The notes: generated by a model not told the origin, from the sequence alone. Shown: positions 9,439 to 18,175, numbered from the stretch's first letter. The stretch is DNA of 64,000 nucleotides from Flavobacterium luminosum (GCF_023635005.1 NZ_JAMLJM010000002.1:248001-312000), one strand, 5' to 3'. A program made the numbers and translations.

Positions 9439-10110
9439 TTAGAATTTAGTATCTAATTTAATATAGTCTAAAAATTCTTTTCGGGTAGCTTCATTTTTGA
9501 ATTTACCACCAAATTCGGCAGTTACAGTACTACTTTCGATGTCTCTAATACCACGAGAATTCACGCAAAGATGTTTAGCGTCTATTACGCAAGCCACATC
9601 TTCCGTCCCTAAAACTTTTTGTAATTCTTGAACAATTTGCATTGTTAGACGTTCTTGTACTTGAGGGCGTTTAGCGTAATAATCAACAATTCGGTTCATT
9701 TTGGACAAACCAATAACGTTACCGTTAGAAATGTAGCCCACATGAGCACGTCCTATAATTGGAAGTAGGTGATGCTCACAAGTTGAATATACTACGATGT
9801 TCTTTTCTACTAACATTTCATTGTATTTGTAATGATTTTGAAAAGTAGATGAGCCCGGTTTTTTGTCAGGATGTAATCCTCCAAAAATTTCTTTCACAAA
9901 CATTTTAGCCACACGGTTTGGTGTCCCACTTAAACTATCGTCAGTAAGATCCATACCCAATGTATTTAAGATGTTTTCTACATCTTTTCTGATTAATGCA
10001 ATTTTTTCATCATCAGTTTTTTCGAATGCATCTTTTCGTAATGGATTTACTGCACTAGTTGCAATATGGTTGTTTCCGATTTCTTCTTGAAAATCTTCGT
10101 TATGAGCCAT
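9439..10110 (-). CDS. folE: GTP cyclohydrolase I
   Basis: FolE opens the GTP ring to dihydroneopterin triphosphate, the first step of folate synthesis. Zinc ligands are in STCEHHLLPIIG and in HLCVNSRGI, and GRAHVGYI and KMNRIVDYYAKRPQVQERLT complete the usual core. The 223-residue form starts at the ATG giving MAHNEDF. A longer frame from a TTG at 10149 is excluded because a TATATTTG -7 box overlaps that codon, so the transcript would begin downstream of it. Confidence 0.97.
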   Translation of the reverse strand: MAHNEDFQEEIGNNHIATSAVNPLRKDAFEKTDDEKIALIRKDVENILNTLGMDLTDDSLSGTPNRVAKMFVKEIFGGLHPDKKPGSSTFQNHYKYNEMLVEKNIVVYSTCEHHLLPIIGRAHVGYISNGNVIGLSKMNRIVDYYAKRPQVQERLTMQIVQELQKVLGTEDVACVIDAKHLCVNSRGIRDIESSTVTAEFGGKFKNEATRKEFLDYIKLDTKF

Positions 10111-10229
10111 TAAATAAATTTTTTCTTCTGTGAGTTTATAAGTTTGCAAATATAGGAATAAATCCTGATAATGTTAAATCAAACAAATCTTAAAAGAATT
10201 AAAAGTTGTTTTTTCATTCTTCTGAAAAT

Positions 10230-10264
10230 AAAAAAAACAGCTGTTGATTTTGATTCACAGCTGT
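10230..10264 (-). terminator. Terminator of the aminotransferase, built from a tandem repeat
   Basis: Two copies of the palindromic octamer ACAGCTGT (10237-10244 and 10257-10264), part of a 15-nt direct repeat with a 20-nt period, can pair and are followed by a T run on the minus strand. Confidence 0.6.
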
Positions 10265-10290
10265 TGATTTTTATAGTCCCTTAATTTCTT

Positions 10291-11484
10291 TTAATTATTG
10301 TATACTTTTAAGGCTTCCCCTAGAATTTGTACCGATTTAATTAGATCTTCTTTCTTCAATACGTAAGCAATACGAACTTCATTTTTACCCATTCCTGGAG
10401 TTGAATAAAATCCTGCTGCTGGGGCAACCATTACAGTTTCTCCGTTGTAGTCGAAAGATTCTAACAACCATTGTGCGAAATCATCTGCATCTGCAACTGG
10501 TAATTGTGCAATGCAATAAAAGGCTCCCTTAGGTGTAGCAATGGTAACTCCCGGGATTTTATTCATTTCAGCAATTAATGTATCGCGACGGTCTTTGTAT
10601 TCACCAATTACTTCGTCAAAATAGTTTTGAGGTGTTTCTAAAGCAGCTTCACTAGCAATTTGTTCATAAGTTGGCGGTGATAAACGTGCTTGAGCAAATT
10701 TCATTGCCGTAGCCATAACTTCTTTGTTCTTAGAAACAATGCATCCGATACGAGCACCACACATACTGTAACGTTTAGAAACTGAGTCAATCATAATGGC
10801 ATTTTCTTCGATTCCAGGTACATTCATTACAGAGTAATGTTTAGCTCCTTCGTCGTATACAAATTCGCGGTAAACTTCGTCAGCAATTAAAAATAAATCG
10901 TGTTTTTTTACTAGTTCTGCCAGTTGTTGGATTTCACTTTCTGAATATAAATAACCTGTTGGATTTCCTGGATTACAGATTAATATGGCTTTTGTTTTTG
11001 GAGTAATCAGTTTCTCAAAATCTGCAATTGGAGGTAAAGCAAAACCGGTTTCAATTCCAGAAATTACAGGTACAACTTTTACCCCGGAAGCAGTAGCAAA
11101 TCCGTTGTAATTAGCGTAAAAAGGTTCAGGTATAATTACTTCATCTCCTGCATCCATTGTACTTCCCATAGCAAACAATAAAGCTTCGCTACCTCCGGTA
11201 GTTACAATAATATCTTCTTTGTTTACAGGTAAGCCTATTTTTTGATAGCTTTCTGCTAATTTGGTTCTATAACTATCAAATCCAGCAGAATGACTGTATT
11301 CTAAAACAGCAATATTGGTATTTTTAATTGCATTAAGAGCAACCTCCGGTGTTTTGATATCCGGTTGACCAATGTTTAAGTGGTATACTTTATGTCCTTT
11401 TTTCTTAGCAATTTCTGCGTAAGGAACTAATTTTCTGATGGGTGATTCAGGCATTTGTTGCCCTTTGTTAGAAATCTTTGGCAT
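10291..11484 (-). CDS. Pyridoxal-phosphate aminotransferase, class I/II (aspartate-type)
   Basis: A fold-type I aminotransferase of 397 residues. It has the substrate-binding NIGQPDIKTPE segment, ILICNPGNPTGYLYS with the conserved Asn, IADEVYREFVYDE with the PLP-binding Asp and Tyr, and DSVSKRYSMCGARIGC, in which the lysine forms the Schiff base. The pattern fits the Ib subgroup that includes aspartate aminotransferase and prephenate-type enzymes, so the exact amino donor cannot be named. The start is the second ATG, giving MPKISNKGQQMP. It appears to be a single-gene unit with its own terminator. Confidence 0.9.
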   Translation of the reverse strand: MPKISNKGQQMPESPIRKLVPYAEIAKKKGHKVYHLNIGQPDIKTPEVALNAIKNTNIAVLEYSHSAGFDSYRTKLAESYQKIGLPVNKEDIIVTTGGSEALLFAMGSTMDAGDEVIIPEPFYANYNGFATASGVKVVPVISGIETGFALPPIADFEKLITPKTKAILICNPGNPTGYLYSESEIQQLAELVKKHDLFLIADEVYREFVYDEGAKHYSVMNVPGIEENAIMIDSVSKRYSMCGARIGCIVSKNKEVMATAMKFAQARLSPPTYEQIASEAALETPQNYFDEVIGEYKDRRDTLIAEMNKIPGVTIATPKGAFYCIAQLPVADADDFAQWLLESFDYNGETVMVAPAAGFYSTPGMGKNEVRIAYVLKKEDLIKSVQILGEALKVYNN

Positions 11485-11753
11485 AGCTTTAAAATTTGAG
11501 TGCAAATTTGCGATAATTTATTCAAATAAGAATAATTTTTCGTTTCGATTTCATAAAAAAAACAGCTCCAAAGCCTATTTTTTGGATTCATATAATTTTT
11601 ATGTCAACTGTTTCAATCGCAATTTGTCAATTTAAATAATTAAATACTGATATTCTGATTGTTTGGAAGTTAAATAATCGGATTGGAATAGTTGTTTTGA
11701 ATACAGAATTTGTATATTTATATACTCAGTGACAATGATTTAAAAACAGTTTA

Positions 11754-13082
11754 ATGAAAAAGTTATATTCTCTTCTATTTCTTATTATTCTGTCTGGTGC
11801 TAGCTTTTCTCAAGATGGATTTCAATTCAAGTCCAAAAGAAGCAAAATTTCAATACCTTTTGAAACTAGTAACAATTTGGTCATTATTCCTGTTGAAATA
11901 AATGGTGTGAATTTGAGTTTTTTATTGGATACAGGTGTAGATAGTACAATCTTATTTAGTTTAGATAAAACAGATTCTATTCAGTTTAATAATGTTGAAA
12001 AAATTAAAGTAAAAGGACTTGGAGGAGGGGAACCAATAGATGCTTTGTATTCGAAATTTAATAAAGTTGTTGTAGGTGATTATCAAGATAAGAATCATGA
12101 TTTGTTAATTATTTTGGATCAGCAAATCAACTTTTCTTCTCAATTGGGTATTCCAGTGCATGGGATTATAGGTTACCAATTTTTTAAAGATTTTCCGGTA
12201 GAAGTTAATTATGATTCTCGAAATGTAGTCGTTTATCGCGACATGAATTATTTTTCGAAACGAAAATTGAAAAATTTTAAAGAACTGCCTCTTACGATTG
12301 AGTTGGATAAACCGTATGTAACTATTCCTTTGGTTTTGAATGGTAATAAAATGAATTCGAAAATGCTTATAGATTCAGGAAGTAGCGATGCTTTATGGTT
12401 ATTTGAAGATACCTCAGAGTTGATAAAAATTCCAAAGAAGAATTTTGAAGATTTTCTGGGAAATGGTTTTAGTGGTGAAATTTTCGGAAAGCGTTCAAGG
12501 ACTGAAGAAGTCTTTTTTGGCGATGAGTCTTTACAGAATGTGACGATTTCATTTCCGAATGATGAGTCGTTACGAAATGCTAGTTTTGTTGCAGGACGAA
12601 ATGGATCTGTTGGTTCGGAAATTTTAAAACGCTTCAGGGTTTTGTATGATTATAAGAATTCTAAAATCTACTTGAAAAAAAACAACTATTTTGACAAGCC
12701 TTTTAATTTTAATATGAGCGGTCTTCAAGTGGAGCATGTTGGAATGCAGTTGGTTAAAGAAGAAATTGAGTTAAAAACAAGTTTTTTGCAAACTACAGAG
12801 GAGAAAAATGTGTTTAATGCAAGCAGAAAAAGTATTCGATACCAGTTTACGCTCAAGCCACAATATCAAATTACGAATGTGAGATCAGGATCGCCGGCAG
12901 ATCTTGCAGGTATTAAAAAAGGCGATATACTCACAAAAGTTAATGGTTTGGTTTCTTATAAGTATAAACTTAATAGTATAATTGAACTGCTTCAGTCGGA
13001 GGAGGGAAAAACTATAAAAATGGAAATTGATCGTAAAGGAATGATTTTAAAAACGGAATTTGTTCTTAAAGATATATTGTAA
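11754..13082 (+). CDS. Exported retropepsin-like aspartyl protease with PDZ domain
   Basis: A signal peptide of about 19 residues (cut near SFSQ) is followed by two copies of an aspartic-protease half: FLLDTGVDSTIL with the catalytic Asp at residue 59, and MLIDSGSSDALW with Asp at residue 207. Each copy has a downstream hydrophobic-glycine segment (GIIGYQFF and GSEIL). Residues about 365-430 form a PDZ domain (SPADLAGIKKGDILTKVNG). Two halves in one chain could form a pepsin-like active site without dimerising. The substrate is unknown; PDZ suggests binding of C-terminal peptides in the periplasm. A strong terminator follows. Confidence 0.88.
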   Translation: MKKLYSLLFLIILSGASFSQDGFQFKSKRSKISIPFETSNNLVIIPVEINGVNLSFLLDTGVDSTILFSLDKTDSIQFNNVEKIKVKGLGGGEPIDALYSKFNKVVVGDYQDKNHDLLIILDQQINFSSQLGIPVHGIIGYQFFKDFPVEVNYDSRNVVVYRDMNYFSKRKLKNFKELPLTIELDKPYVTIPLVLNGNKMNSKMLIDSGSSDALWLFEDTSELIKIPKKNFEDFLGNGFSGEIFGKRSRTEEVFFGDESLQNVTISFPNDESLRNASFVAGRNGSVGSEILKRFRVLYDYKNSKIYLKKNNYFDKPFNFNMSGLQVEHVGMQLVKEEIELKTSFLQTTEEKNVFNASRKSIRYQFTLKPQYQITNVRSGSPADLAGIKKGDILTKVNGLVSYKYKLNSIIELLQSEEGKTIKMEIDRKGMILKTEFVLKDIL

Positions 13083-13084
13083 AT

Positions 13085-13115
13085 AAAAAAAGTCTGCTGA
13101 AAAGCAGACTTTTTT
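13085..13115. terminator. Bidirectional terminator (aspartyl protease / tRNA-Arg)
   Basis: A 9-bp stem (13090-13098 with 13103-13111) has a GAAA loop, an A run on the left and a T run on the right. It can stop the plus-strand protease gene and the minus-strand tRNA. Confidence 0.85.
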
Positions 13116-13116
13116 G

Positions 13117-13190
13117 TGACCTCGACAGGATTCAAACCTGTAACCTTCTGAGCCGTAATCAGATGCGCTATTCAGTTGCGCCACGAGGCC
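13117..13190 (-). tRNA. tRNA-Arg (anticodon ACG)
   Basis: The minus strand folds as a 74-nt tRNA: 7-bp acceptor stem (one G-U pair), D stem GCGC/GCGC, anticodon stem TCTGA/TCAGA with loop TTACGGC (anticodon ACG, read as ICG after deamination), a 5-nt variable loop, and T stem ACAGG/CCTGT. The discriminator is A. CCA is not encoded and must be added. Confidence 0.96.
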
Positions 13191-13288
13191 TTATAAACTT
13201 TCAAGATGTTTTCTTTCTTGATTGCGGGTGCAAATATAGAAACAAATGTGTAAATTGCAAAAGAAATTTTATAAAAAATGAATAAATA

Positions 13289-13801
13289 ATGGATTTGAAA
13301 CAGTATTTTCGTGATATACAGGACTTTCCAAAAGAAGGAATTTTGTTTAAAGATATTACTCCATTGCTTTTAAGCCCTGAAGCAAGAGAAGAAATGTTAG
13401 AAACATTGGTCACAACATTAAAAGATAAAAAAATTGACAAGGTAGTTGGAGTTGAATCGAGAGGATTTTTTTTCGGAATTTTACTGGCTCAAAAATTAAA
13501 CGCTGGGTTTATTCCGGTTCGAAAACCCAAAAAACTACCCTACGAAACTATTTCAGCTAGTTACGAGTTAGAGTATGGTCAGGATACTCTCGAAATGCAT
13601 ATAGATGCTATTCAGAAAGGGGATAAGGTTCTAATTCACGATGATGTGTTAGCTACTGGAGGAACCATCAAAGCAGTTTGCGAATTAGTAGAAAAATTAG
13701 GAGGGGAAATTGTGCAATGCAATTTCTTAATGGAGCTTTCTTTTTTGACTGGAAGAGAAAAAATAAAAGGTAAAGAAATTTTTGCTGCAATTACTTATTA
13801 G
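13289..13801 (+). CDS. apt: Adenine phosphoribosyltransferase
   Basis: Apt salvages adenine by transferring it to PRPP, giving AMP. The 170-residue protein is of normal length. The PRPP-binding motif is VLIHDDVLATGGT, the purine-side segment is VVGVESRGFFFG, and the flexible loop with KLPYETISASYELEYG is present. The start ATG comes 9 nt after another ATG in a different frame. The 3' end overlaps a convergent 48-codon ORF by 11 bp. Confidence 0.97.
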   Translation: MDLKQYFRDIQDFPKEGILFKDITPLLLSPEAREEMLETLVTTLKDKKIDKVVGVESRGFFFGILLAQKLNAGFIPVRKPKKLPYETISASYELEYGQDTLEMHIDAIQKGDKVLIHDDVLATGGTIKAVCELVEKLGGEIVQCNFLMELSFLTGREKIKGKEIFAAITY

Positions 13802-13937
13802 AAAGTGCTCTTGAAGTAACATAATAGCGCCAAGCTAAAATTGCCAATTGCCATTTCTTAGCTTTTGCAGGATCAAGTTGCTGTTTTGAAAAACTAGGTA
13901 AAATTATTTTGTTGAGTTTAGCTACTATTTTGAACAT
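13791..13937 (-). CDS. Small conserved-looking basic protein (48 aa), function unknown
   Basis: An ATG-started frame encodes MFKIVAKLNKIILPSF at the N-terminus, then a basic, proline-containing middle and an amphipathic end with KKWQLAILAWRYYVTSRAL. I recall similar tiny flavobacterial proteins next to apt that databases sometimes call 'SsrA-binding protein', but nothing here resembles the SmpB fold, so that name should not be trusted. Support for expression is a TAACTTTG -7 box 18 nt before the ATG, directly after the terminator of the U32 gene. It ends inside the 3' end of apt on the opposite strand. Confidence 0.65.
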   Translation of the reverse strand: MFKIVAKLNKIILPSFSKQQLDPAKAKKWQLAILAWRYYVTSRALSNK

Positions 13938-13954
13938 AAAGCATTTGTTTTTTG

Positions 13955-13962
13955 CAAAGTTA
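13955..13962 (-). promoter_or_regulatory. -7 element of the 48-aa gene
   Basis: TAACTTTG on the minus strand fits TAnnTTTG exactly. It sits between the U32 terminator and the small ORF start; no -33 TTG is visible because the hairpin occupies that position. Confidence 0.5.
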
Positions 13963-13964
13963 TA

Positions 13965-13998
13965 AAAAAAGACCGACTTGTTTAAGACGGTCTTTTTT
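13965..13998 (-). terminator. Terminator of the U32 peptidase-like gene
   Basis: An 11-bp stem (13965-13975 with 13988-13998) with a 12-nt loop is flanked by A/T runs, about 50 nt past the stop codon on the minus strand. Confidence 0.8.
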
Positions 13999-14048
13999 GC
14001 TTATGATCAGTAACCTATATTTATTTTAAAGATTACTGCTGTTTCATT

Positions 14049-15920
14049 TTAATGAAGGTGATCTTCTTCAATTTCGAATTCGGCATCTTTTTCCCAAATT
14101 TCCATTTCACAAGGTTTACAATTGAATTTTAGTTTGTATTCCAATTCGCCTTGTTTTAAAACTAAAGGTTCTTTTAGCTTTTTATCCATGTTTTCACGAT
14201 GGTATTTCGGGCAACGTTCTAATTCGTATTTAATGCAATATTTAGTCGTCATTACACGAGATTTCCCAGGATCCCATTGCAATTCAAACGCTTTTTCAAT
14301 TTCGGTTACGCCATGACGTTCGTAGAATTTACGTGCCGTTTTATTGGCAACATTGTACATGAAATCCAATTTTGTTTCTGGATATGGATGTGATGTTTTA
14401 ACCAATTGGTGTTCCTTACGAACATAATTTTTCAAACGAATTTCCGATAACTGTTCGTAAACTGTTCTTCGCATTTCATTGATTTTTGAAATCGGTAAAA
14501 ACCAATTTTCAGAGAATATAACCGAAATTTCATCTGCAGTATAAGGCGTAAATCCTGTTTTAGCCAATTGCGTTTTGATGTTTTCTTCGATGGATTCGTT
14601 GTTTTTAGTGCGCTCTTTTGGATGCTCTAATTTTACGATACTTACATTATCATCTTCATCGGTGGCAATTAATTCAAAACCAGTTTCATTTTCAGTCATT
14701 AATAAAGTAGTACTGATTTTTCGAATCGCACTATCTTCACGTTCTACCAATTTAATGAAAGCCGCATCGTTATTTCTGTAAATTAAAGTACCTTCTTTAA
14801 TTTCTTTCAACACGTTCGGATAAACGATTCCGTTCTCTACTTTGTTTACGTAGATTCCTTCGGCTTCATTGTTATCATTGATGTAGCACAATCCGTCACC
14901 GTTGTTTAGCAATTCTCCGTTTTCAATCACATAAGAATTCCCAACCGTTTTTACCAATTTTCCAATGTATTGACCTTTTGATTTTGGACTTTCCCAAGAA
15001 CCAATCGATTGATGTCTTTCGTTCACAAAATAATCGGTGTAACCACGATTGAAAGTTCGAGTTAAGTTAGCATCAAAAGCATAAGTGCAACTTCCCGAAG
15101 AAGCTTTGGTATATTTATCGCTGTTTTTTTCTAAGAAATCATCTAATTTCTGACGTAAATACGACACGTTATTTTTTACATACACCACATCTTTCAAACG
15201 CCCTTCAATTTTAAAGGAAACAATTCCTGCTTCAATTAAATTTGGAATTTGGTCCGTAACATCAAAATCTTTAATCGAAAGTAAGTGACTATTTCGTATT
15301 AAAGTATCGCCATTTCCATCAATCAAATTATAAGGTAAACGACAGTTTTGCGCACAAGAACCACGATTTGCCGAACGTTCACCATTGGCAACACTCATAT
15401 AACAGTTTCCACTGAATGAAACGCATAAAGCTCCGGTAACGAAGAATTCTAATTCCACATCCGTAGCTTGACTAATTTCTTTGATTTGATGTAAGTTTAA
15501 TTCACGTGCCAAAACTACTCTTTGGATTCCAGCATCCGCTAAGAATTTGATTTTAGCAGCATCACGATTATTGGCTTGTGTACTCGCATGAAGTGCAATA
15601 GGAGGCAACTCCATTTCCATAATCGCCATGTCTTGAATGATTAATGCATCCACTCCAGCATCGTATAATTTCCAAATTAATTGACGACATTTTTCTAATT
15701 CTTCATCGTATAAAATGGTATTGATTACCACAAAAACTTGTACGTTGTATAAGTGTGCGTATTGCACTAAGGCCGCCACGTCTTCTAATGAATTATGAGC
15801 ATTTGAACGTGCTCCAAATTGTGGTGCCCCGATGTAAACTGCGTCTGCACCGGCGTTTATAGCTGCAATACCAGTTAGTAAATCTTTTGCAGGAGCTAAA
15901 ATTTCAATCTTCTTTTTCAT
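14049..15920 (-). CDS. U32-family peptidase-like protein (RNA hydroxylation type)
   Basis: Members of the U32 family such as RlhA and TrhP are needed for prephenate-dependent hydroxylation of 23S rRNA C2501 or tRNA U34 and carry an Fe-S cluster; older names call them collagenases. The 623-residue protein has the N-terminal TIM-barrel segment EILAPAKDLLTGIAAINAGA, the FVTGALCVSFSGNCYMS signature, and SANRGSCAQNCRLPY with the cysteine pair. The C-terminal end adds CIKYELERCPKY and FNCKPCEMEI, giving further cysteines. Length is closer to RlhA than to TrhP; I do not assign either. It ends in a histidine/acidic tail. Confidence 0.85.
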   Translation of the reverse strand: MKKKIEILAPAKDLLTGIAAINAGADAVYIGAPQFGARSNAHNSLEDVAALVQYAHLYNVQVFVVINTILYDEELEKCRQLIWKLYDAGVDALIIQDMAIMEMELPPIALHASTQANNRDAAKIKFLADAGIQRVVLARELNLHQIKEISQATDVELEFFVTGALCVSFSGNCYMSVANGERSANRGSCAQNCRLPYNLIDGNGDTLIRNSHLLSIKDFDVTDQIPNLIEAGIVSFKIEGRLKDVVYVKNNVSYLRQKLDDFLEKNSDKYTKASSGSCTYAFDANLTRTFNRGYTDYFVNERHQSIGSWESPKSKGQYIGKLVKTVGNSYVIENGELLNNGDGLCYINDNNEAEGIYVNKVENGIVYPNVLKEIKEGTLIYRNNDAAFIKLVEREDSAIRKISTTLLMTENETGFELIATDEDDNVSIVKLEHPKERTKNNESIEENIKTQLAKTGFTPYTADEISVIFSENWFLPISKINEMRRTVYEQLSEIRLKNYVRKEHQLVKTSHPYPETKLDFMYNVANKTARKFYERHGVTEIEKAFELQWDPGKSRVMTTKYCIKYELERCPKYHRENMDKKLKEPLVLKQGELEYKLKFNCKPCEMEIWEKDAEFEIEEDHLH

Positions 15921-16268
15921 GTATACAACTTTAATTAATCGGGATTTGCCGATAAAAAGTGTGCAAAGTTCTTATAAAAAATTCAAGATTTCTAATTCCT
16001 ATTGATTTTTTTTATGCATCTCTTGAAATAAGTTAGAAGTTGATCAAAACAGAAGTTTTTGGTGAGAATCATGGACTTCTGTTTTAAATGATTTTAGCCT
16101 GGTTACTTTCAAAAACTAAAAAAGGCTATTCTTTATCGGAACAGCCTTTTTGTTTTTGTTTTTTCTTTGCGCTTTGACATCTGCTCTATCAGTTCTGCTA
16201 AAGCATCGAGTTAGCAACGATTTTTGAGATAATTGTTGCTTTGTTCTTATTTAAGTTGTTTTAAAGTA
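15921..16268. other. Gene-free stretch between the U32 gene and MFS gene
   Basis: This 348-bp stretch holds no convincing ORF. It contains a perfect 11-bp inverted repeat (16046-16056 with 16075-16085, 18-nt loop) upstream of the U32 gene and a hairpin at 16117-16151 that probably terminates the MFS gene. No exact TAnnTTTG box was found for the U32 gene. Confidence 0.6.
16117..16151 (-). terminator. Probable terminator of the MFS gene
   Basis: A 12-bp stem with one A-C mismatch (around GGCT/AGCC) is flanked by A and T runs. It lies about 120 nt past the MFS stop on the minus strand, unusually far. Confidence 0.6.
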
Positions 16269-17498
16269 TTATGAGATAGTGTTTTGTTTTTCAGCTTGGG
16301 TTATTTTTAATGTCCATATCCCCATGAAAACACCAATAACCCCCAAAGTTCCCATAAACAGCCAATTGGAATTATAACCCGAAAAAGAGATAATACCCAT
16401 TCCTAATTTGGCGCTTAAAATATGTGATAAACTATAGCTCATTGTAAAGATAGCCATGTAGCGCCCTTCATGTCCTTTTGGAGCTCTGCTCATCGCAAAA
16501 GAATTAGAAAAAGGAAAAGCAAACATTTCCCCGAAAGACATCAGAAACATCATAATGACTAAAATACCGGCCCATTGGTTGATCAGCATTAAATACAAGC
16601 TTATTGCCATACAAGCCGCTCCAACACAAACCACTTTGATTTTGTTGAGGGATTTTCGTTCCACATAACTAACGATAGGCATTTCAAGAAAGAAAATCAG
16701 CAAACCATTCATCATCATCAGTAATCCGGTTTGGAATTCGGTCAGATTAAATTGCTCTTTTTGGTATAATGGCAAGGTTGTGAACAATTGAAAGAATAGA
16801 ATTCCTGTAATACTGCAACAGCCTAAAAAAATCCAAAAGGCTTTGTCTTTAAAAACAGAATGCGTTAGTACTTCTCCAGGATGATCTTTGTCGGTATATT
16901 TTGAATGCTTTTTTTCTTTGACGAAATTCCAAAAAATTAAAATAGCCAAAATACAACTCGCACCATCTACCCAAAAAAGTCCTTTGTAGCCTATGTTCAT
17001 TATGATTAAGCCTCCCATTGCAGGACCCGCAGCAAAACCTAAATTAATCGCTAAACGCACTAAAGTTAAGGCGCGTGTTCTATCTTCTTTTTTCGCATAA
17101 GCGCCCAGTGAGACAAACATGGCAGGACGGAACATGTCCGCAATTACCATAATAAGAAACATACTGATACATAGTCCAATAAAACTGGTAATAAATTGAA
17201 TGATAAAGAATGAAACGCCACTAAAAAAGAGACTAAAAACCATGATCTTATAAAAACCAATTTTATCGGATAATTTTCCACCTAGCCAAGAACCTAACAT
17301 TGAGCCTATTCCGAAAAAAAACATTACCCAACCTACCTGATTGTATGAAAAATGTAAATCTTCTTTTAGGTATTTTGATAAAAAAGGCAAAACCATGGTA
17401 CCCGCACGATTAATAAAAGTCATTAGGGTGAGTATCCAAATTTCTTTTGAAAATCCTCTGAAGTTGTTTATATAGCGGTGTAAGGCGTTTATGATCAT
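16269..17498 (-). CDS. Major facilitator superfamily transporter (drug:H+ antiporter-like)
   Basis: A 409-residue inner-membrane protein with twelve predicted membrane segments. The loop between segments 2 and 3 carries the MFS signature GSWLGGKLSDKIGFYK, and RTRALTLVRLAINLGFAAGP resembles motif C of the DHA1 antiporter group, where the glycine-proline kink is diagnostic for exporters. The substrate cannot be read from sequence. It is divergent from the DUF1684 gene, and a TAACTTTG -7 box lies 20-27 nt before its start. Confidence 0.85.
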   Translation of the reverse strand: MIINALHRYINNFRGFSKEIWILTLMTFINRAGTMVLPFLSKYLKEDLHFSYNQVGWVMFFFGIGSMLGSWLGGKLSDKIGFYKIMVFSLFFSGVSFFIIQFITSFIGLCISMFLIMVIADMFRPAMFVSLGAYAKKEDRTRALTLVRLAINLGFAAGPAMGGLIIMNIGYKGLFWVDGASCILAILIFWNFVKEKKHSKYTDKDHPGEVLTHSVFKDKAFWIFLGCCSITGILFFQLFTTLPLYQKEQFNLTEFQTGLLMMMNGLLIFFLEMPIVSYVERKSLNKIKVVCVGAACMAISLYLMLINQWAGILVIMMFLMSFGEMFAFPFSNSFAMSRAPKGHEGRYMAIFTMSYSLSHILSAKLGMGIISFSGYNSNWLFMGTLGVIGVFMGIWTLKITQAEKQNTIS

Positions 17499-17517
17499 GA
17501 TATGTGGAAATGTGACC

Positions 17518-17525
17518 CAAAGTTA
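17518..17525 (-). promoter_or_regulatory. -7 element of the MFS gene
   Basis: TAACTTTG on the minus strand matches TAnnTTTG. It lies back-to-back with the DUF1684 promoter in an 83-bp divergent spacer. Confidence 0.5.
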
Positions 17526-17538
17526 GTGAAATACTGTT

Positions 17539-17568
17539 TTGTACTGAAAAATGTTTCACCTAATTTTG
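17539..17568 (+). promoter_or_regulatory. Promoter of DUF1684-tatD-tcdA
   Basis: TTG at 17539-17541 and TAATTTTG at 17561-17568 are 19 nt apart. The start codon follows only 13 nt after the -7 box, so the leader would be very short. Confidence 0.65.
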
Positions 17569-17581
17569 TAAAAATTACGTT

Positions 17582-18175
17582 ATGAAGAAAATTATTATAA
17601 TCTTACTTGTTTTTGTTTCAGCAATTTCATTAGCGCAGGAGAAAATCCAATCTGCAGAAGAGTACCAAAAGGAAATGAATGTTAGATTCTCTGATAGCTT
17701 AACGAGTCCTTTGATGAAAGAAGATTTAGTAAATTTTAAAGGCTTAGATTTTTTTCCTATTGATAAAAAATATAGTGTTCAGGCTACGTTCAAGCGAGTG
17801 AAAGGAAAAGCTTTTGAGATGAAAACTACAACGGATAGAAAACCGCAATATAGAGTTTATGGTGTTCTTAAATTTCAGATCGAAGGAAAGGAATTGCAAT
17901 TATTTGTTTATCAGAATTTAGAGCTTATTACCAGACCGGGATTCAAAGATTATTTATTTCTTCCGTTTAGTGATATGACCAATGGAAGCGAGACTTATAT
18001 TGGAGGTCGATATCTTGATATGAGAATTCCTAAAGAAAAAATGGTAATTATCGATTTTAATAAGGCATACAATCCGTATTGTGCTTACAACTACAAATAT
18101 TCCTGCCCTGTAGTACCGTTGGAAAATGATTTAAAGGTAGAAATCAAAGCGGGTGTTAAGAAATTTCATGACTAA
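17582..18175 (+). CDS. Exported DUF1684 protein
   Basis: A signal peptide (MKKIIIILLVFVSAISLAQ) precedes a 178-residue DUF1684 domain. Its signature YNPYCAYNYKYSCPVVPLEN sits near the C-terminus, with the two cysteines and the conserved Asn-Pro-Tyr. The family has no assigned reaction that I can state. It has a clear promoter, and its stop overlaps the next start by one base (TAATG), so it is translated together with the TatD-like gene. Confidence 0.88.
   Translation: MKKIIIILLVFVSAISLAQEKIQSAEEYQKEMNVRFSDSLTSPLMKEDLVNFKGLDFFPIDKKYSVQATFKRVKGKAFEMKTTTDRKPQYRVYGVLKFQIEGKELQLFVYQNLELITRPGFKDYLFLPFSDMTNGSETYIGGRYLDMRIPKEKMVIIDFNKAYNPYCAYNYKYSCPVVPLENDLKVEIKAGVKKFHD

Noticed and set aside
10237..10271. 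Possible start of a CRISPR-like array
   Set aside because: Only two units, with a 5-nt spacer, and they fold as a terminator; no cas genes are present in the window.
16175..16207. tRNA-like 5' fragment on the minus strand (GATGCTTTAGC...GATAGAGCA)
   Set aside because: It resembles a tRNA acceptor and D-arm, but the D stem has two mismatches and no anticodon or T arm follows. It is probably a chance match or an old remnant, so no tRNA or attachment site is called.
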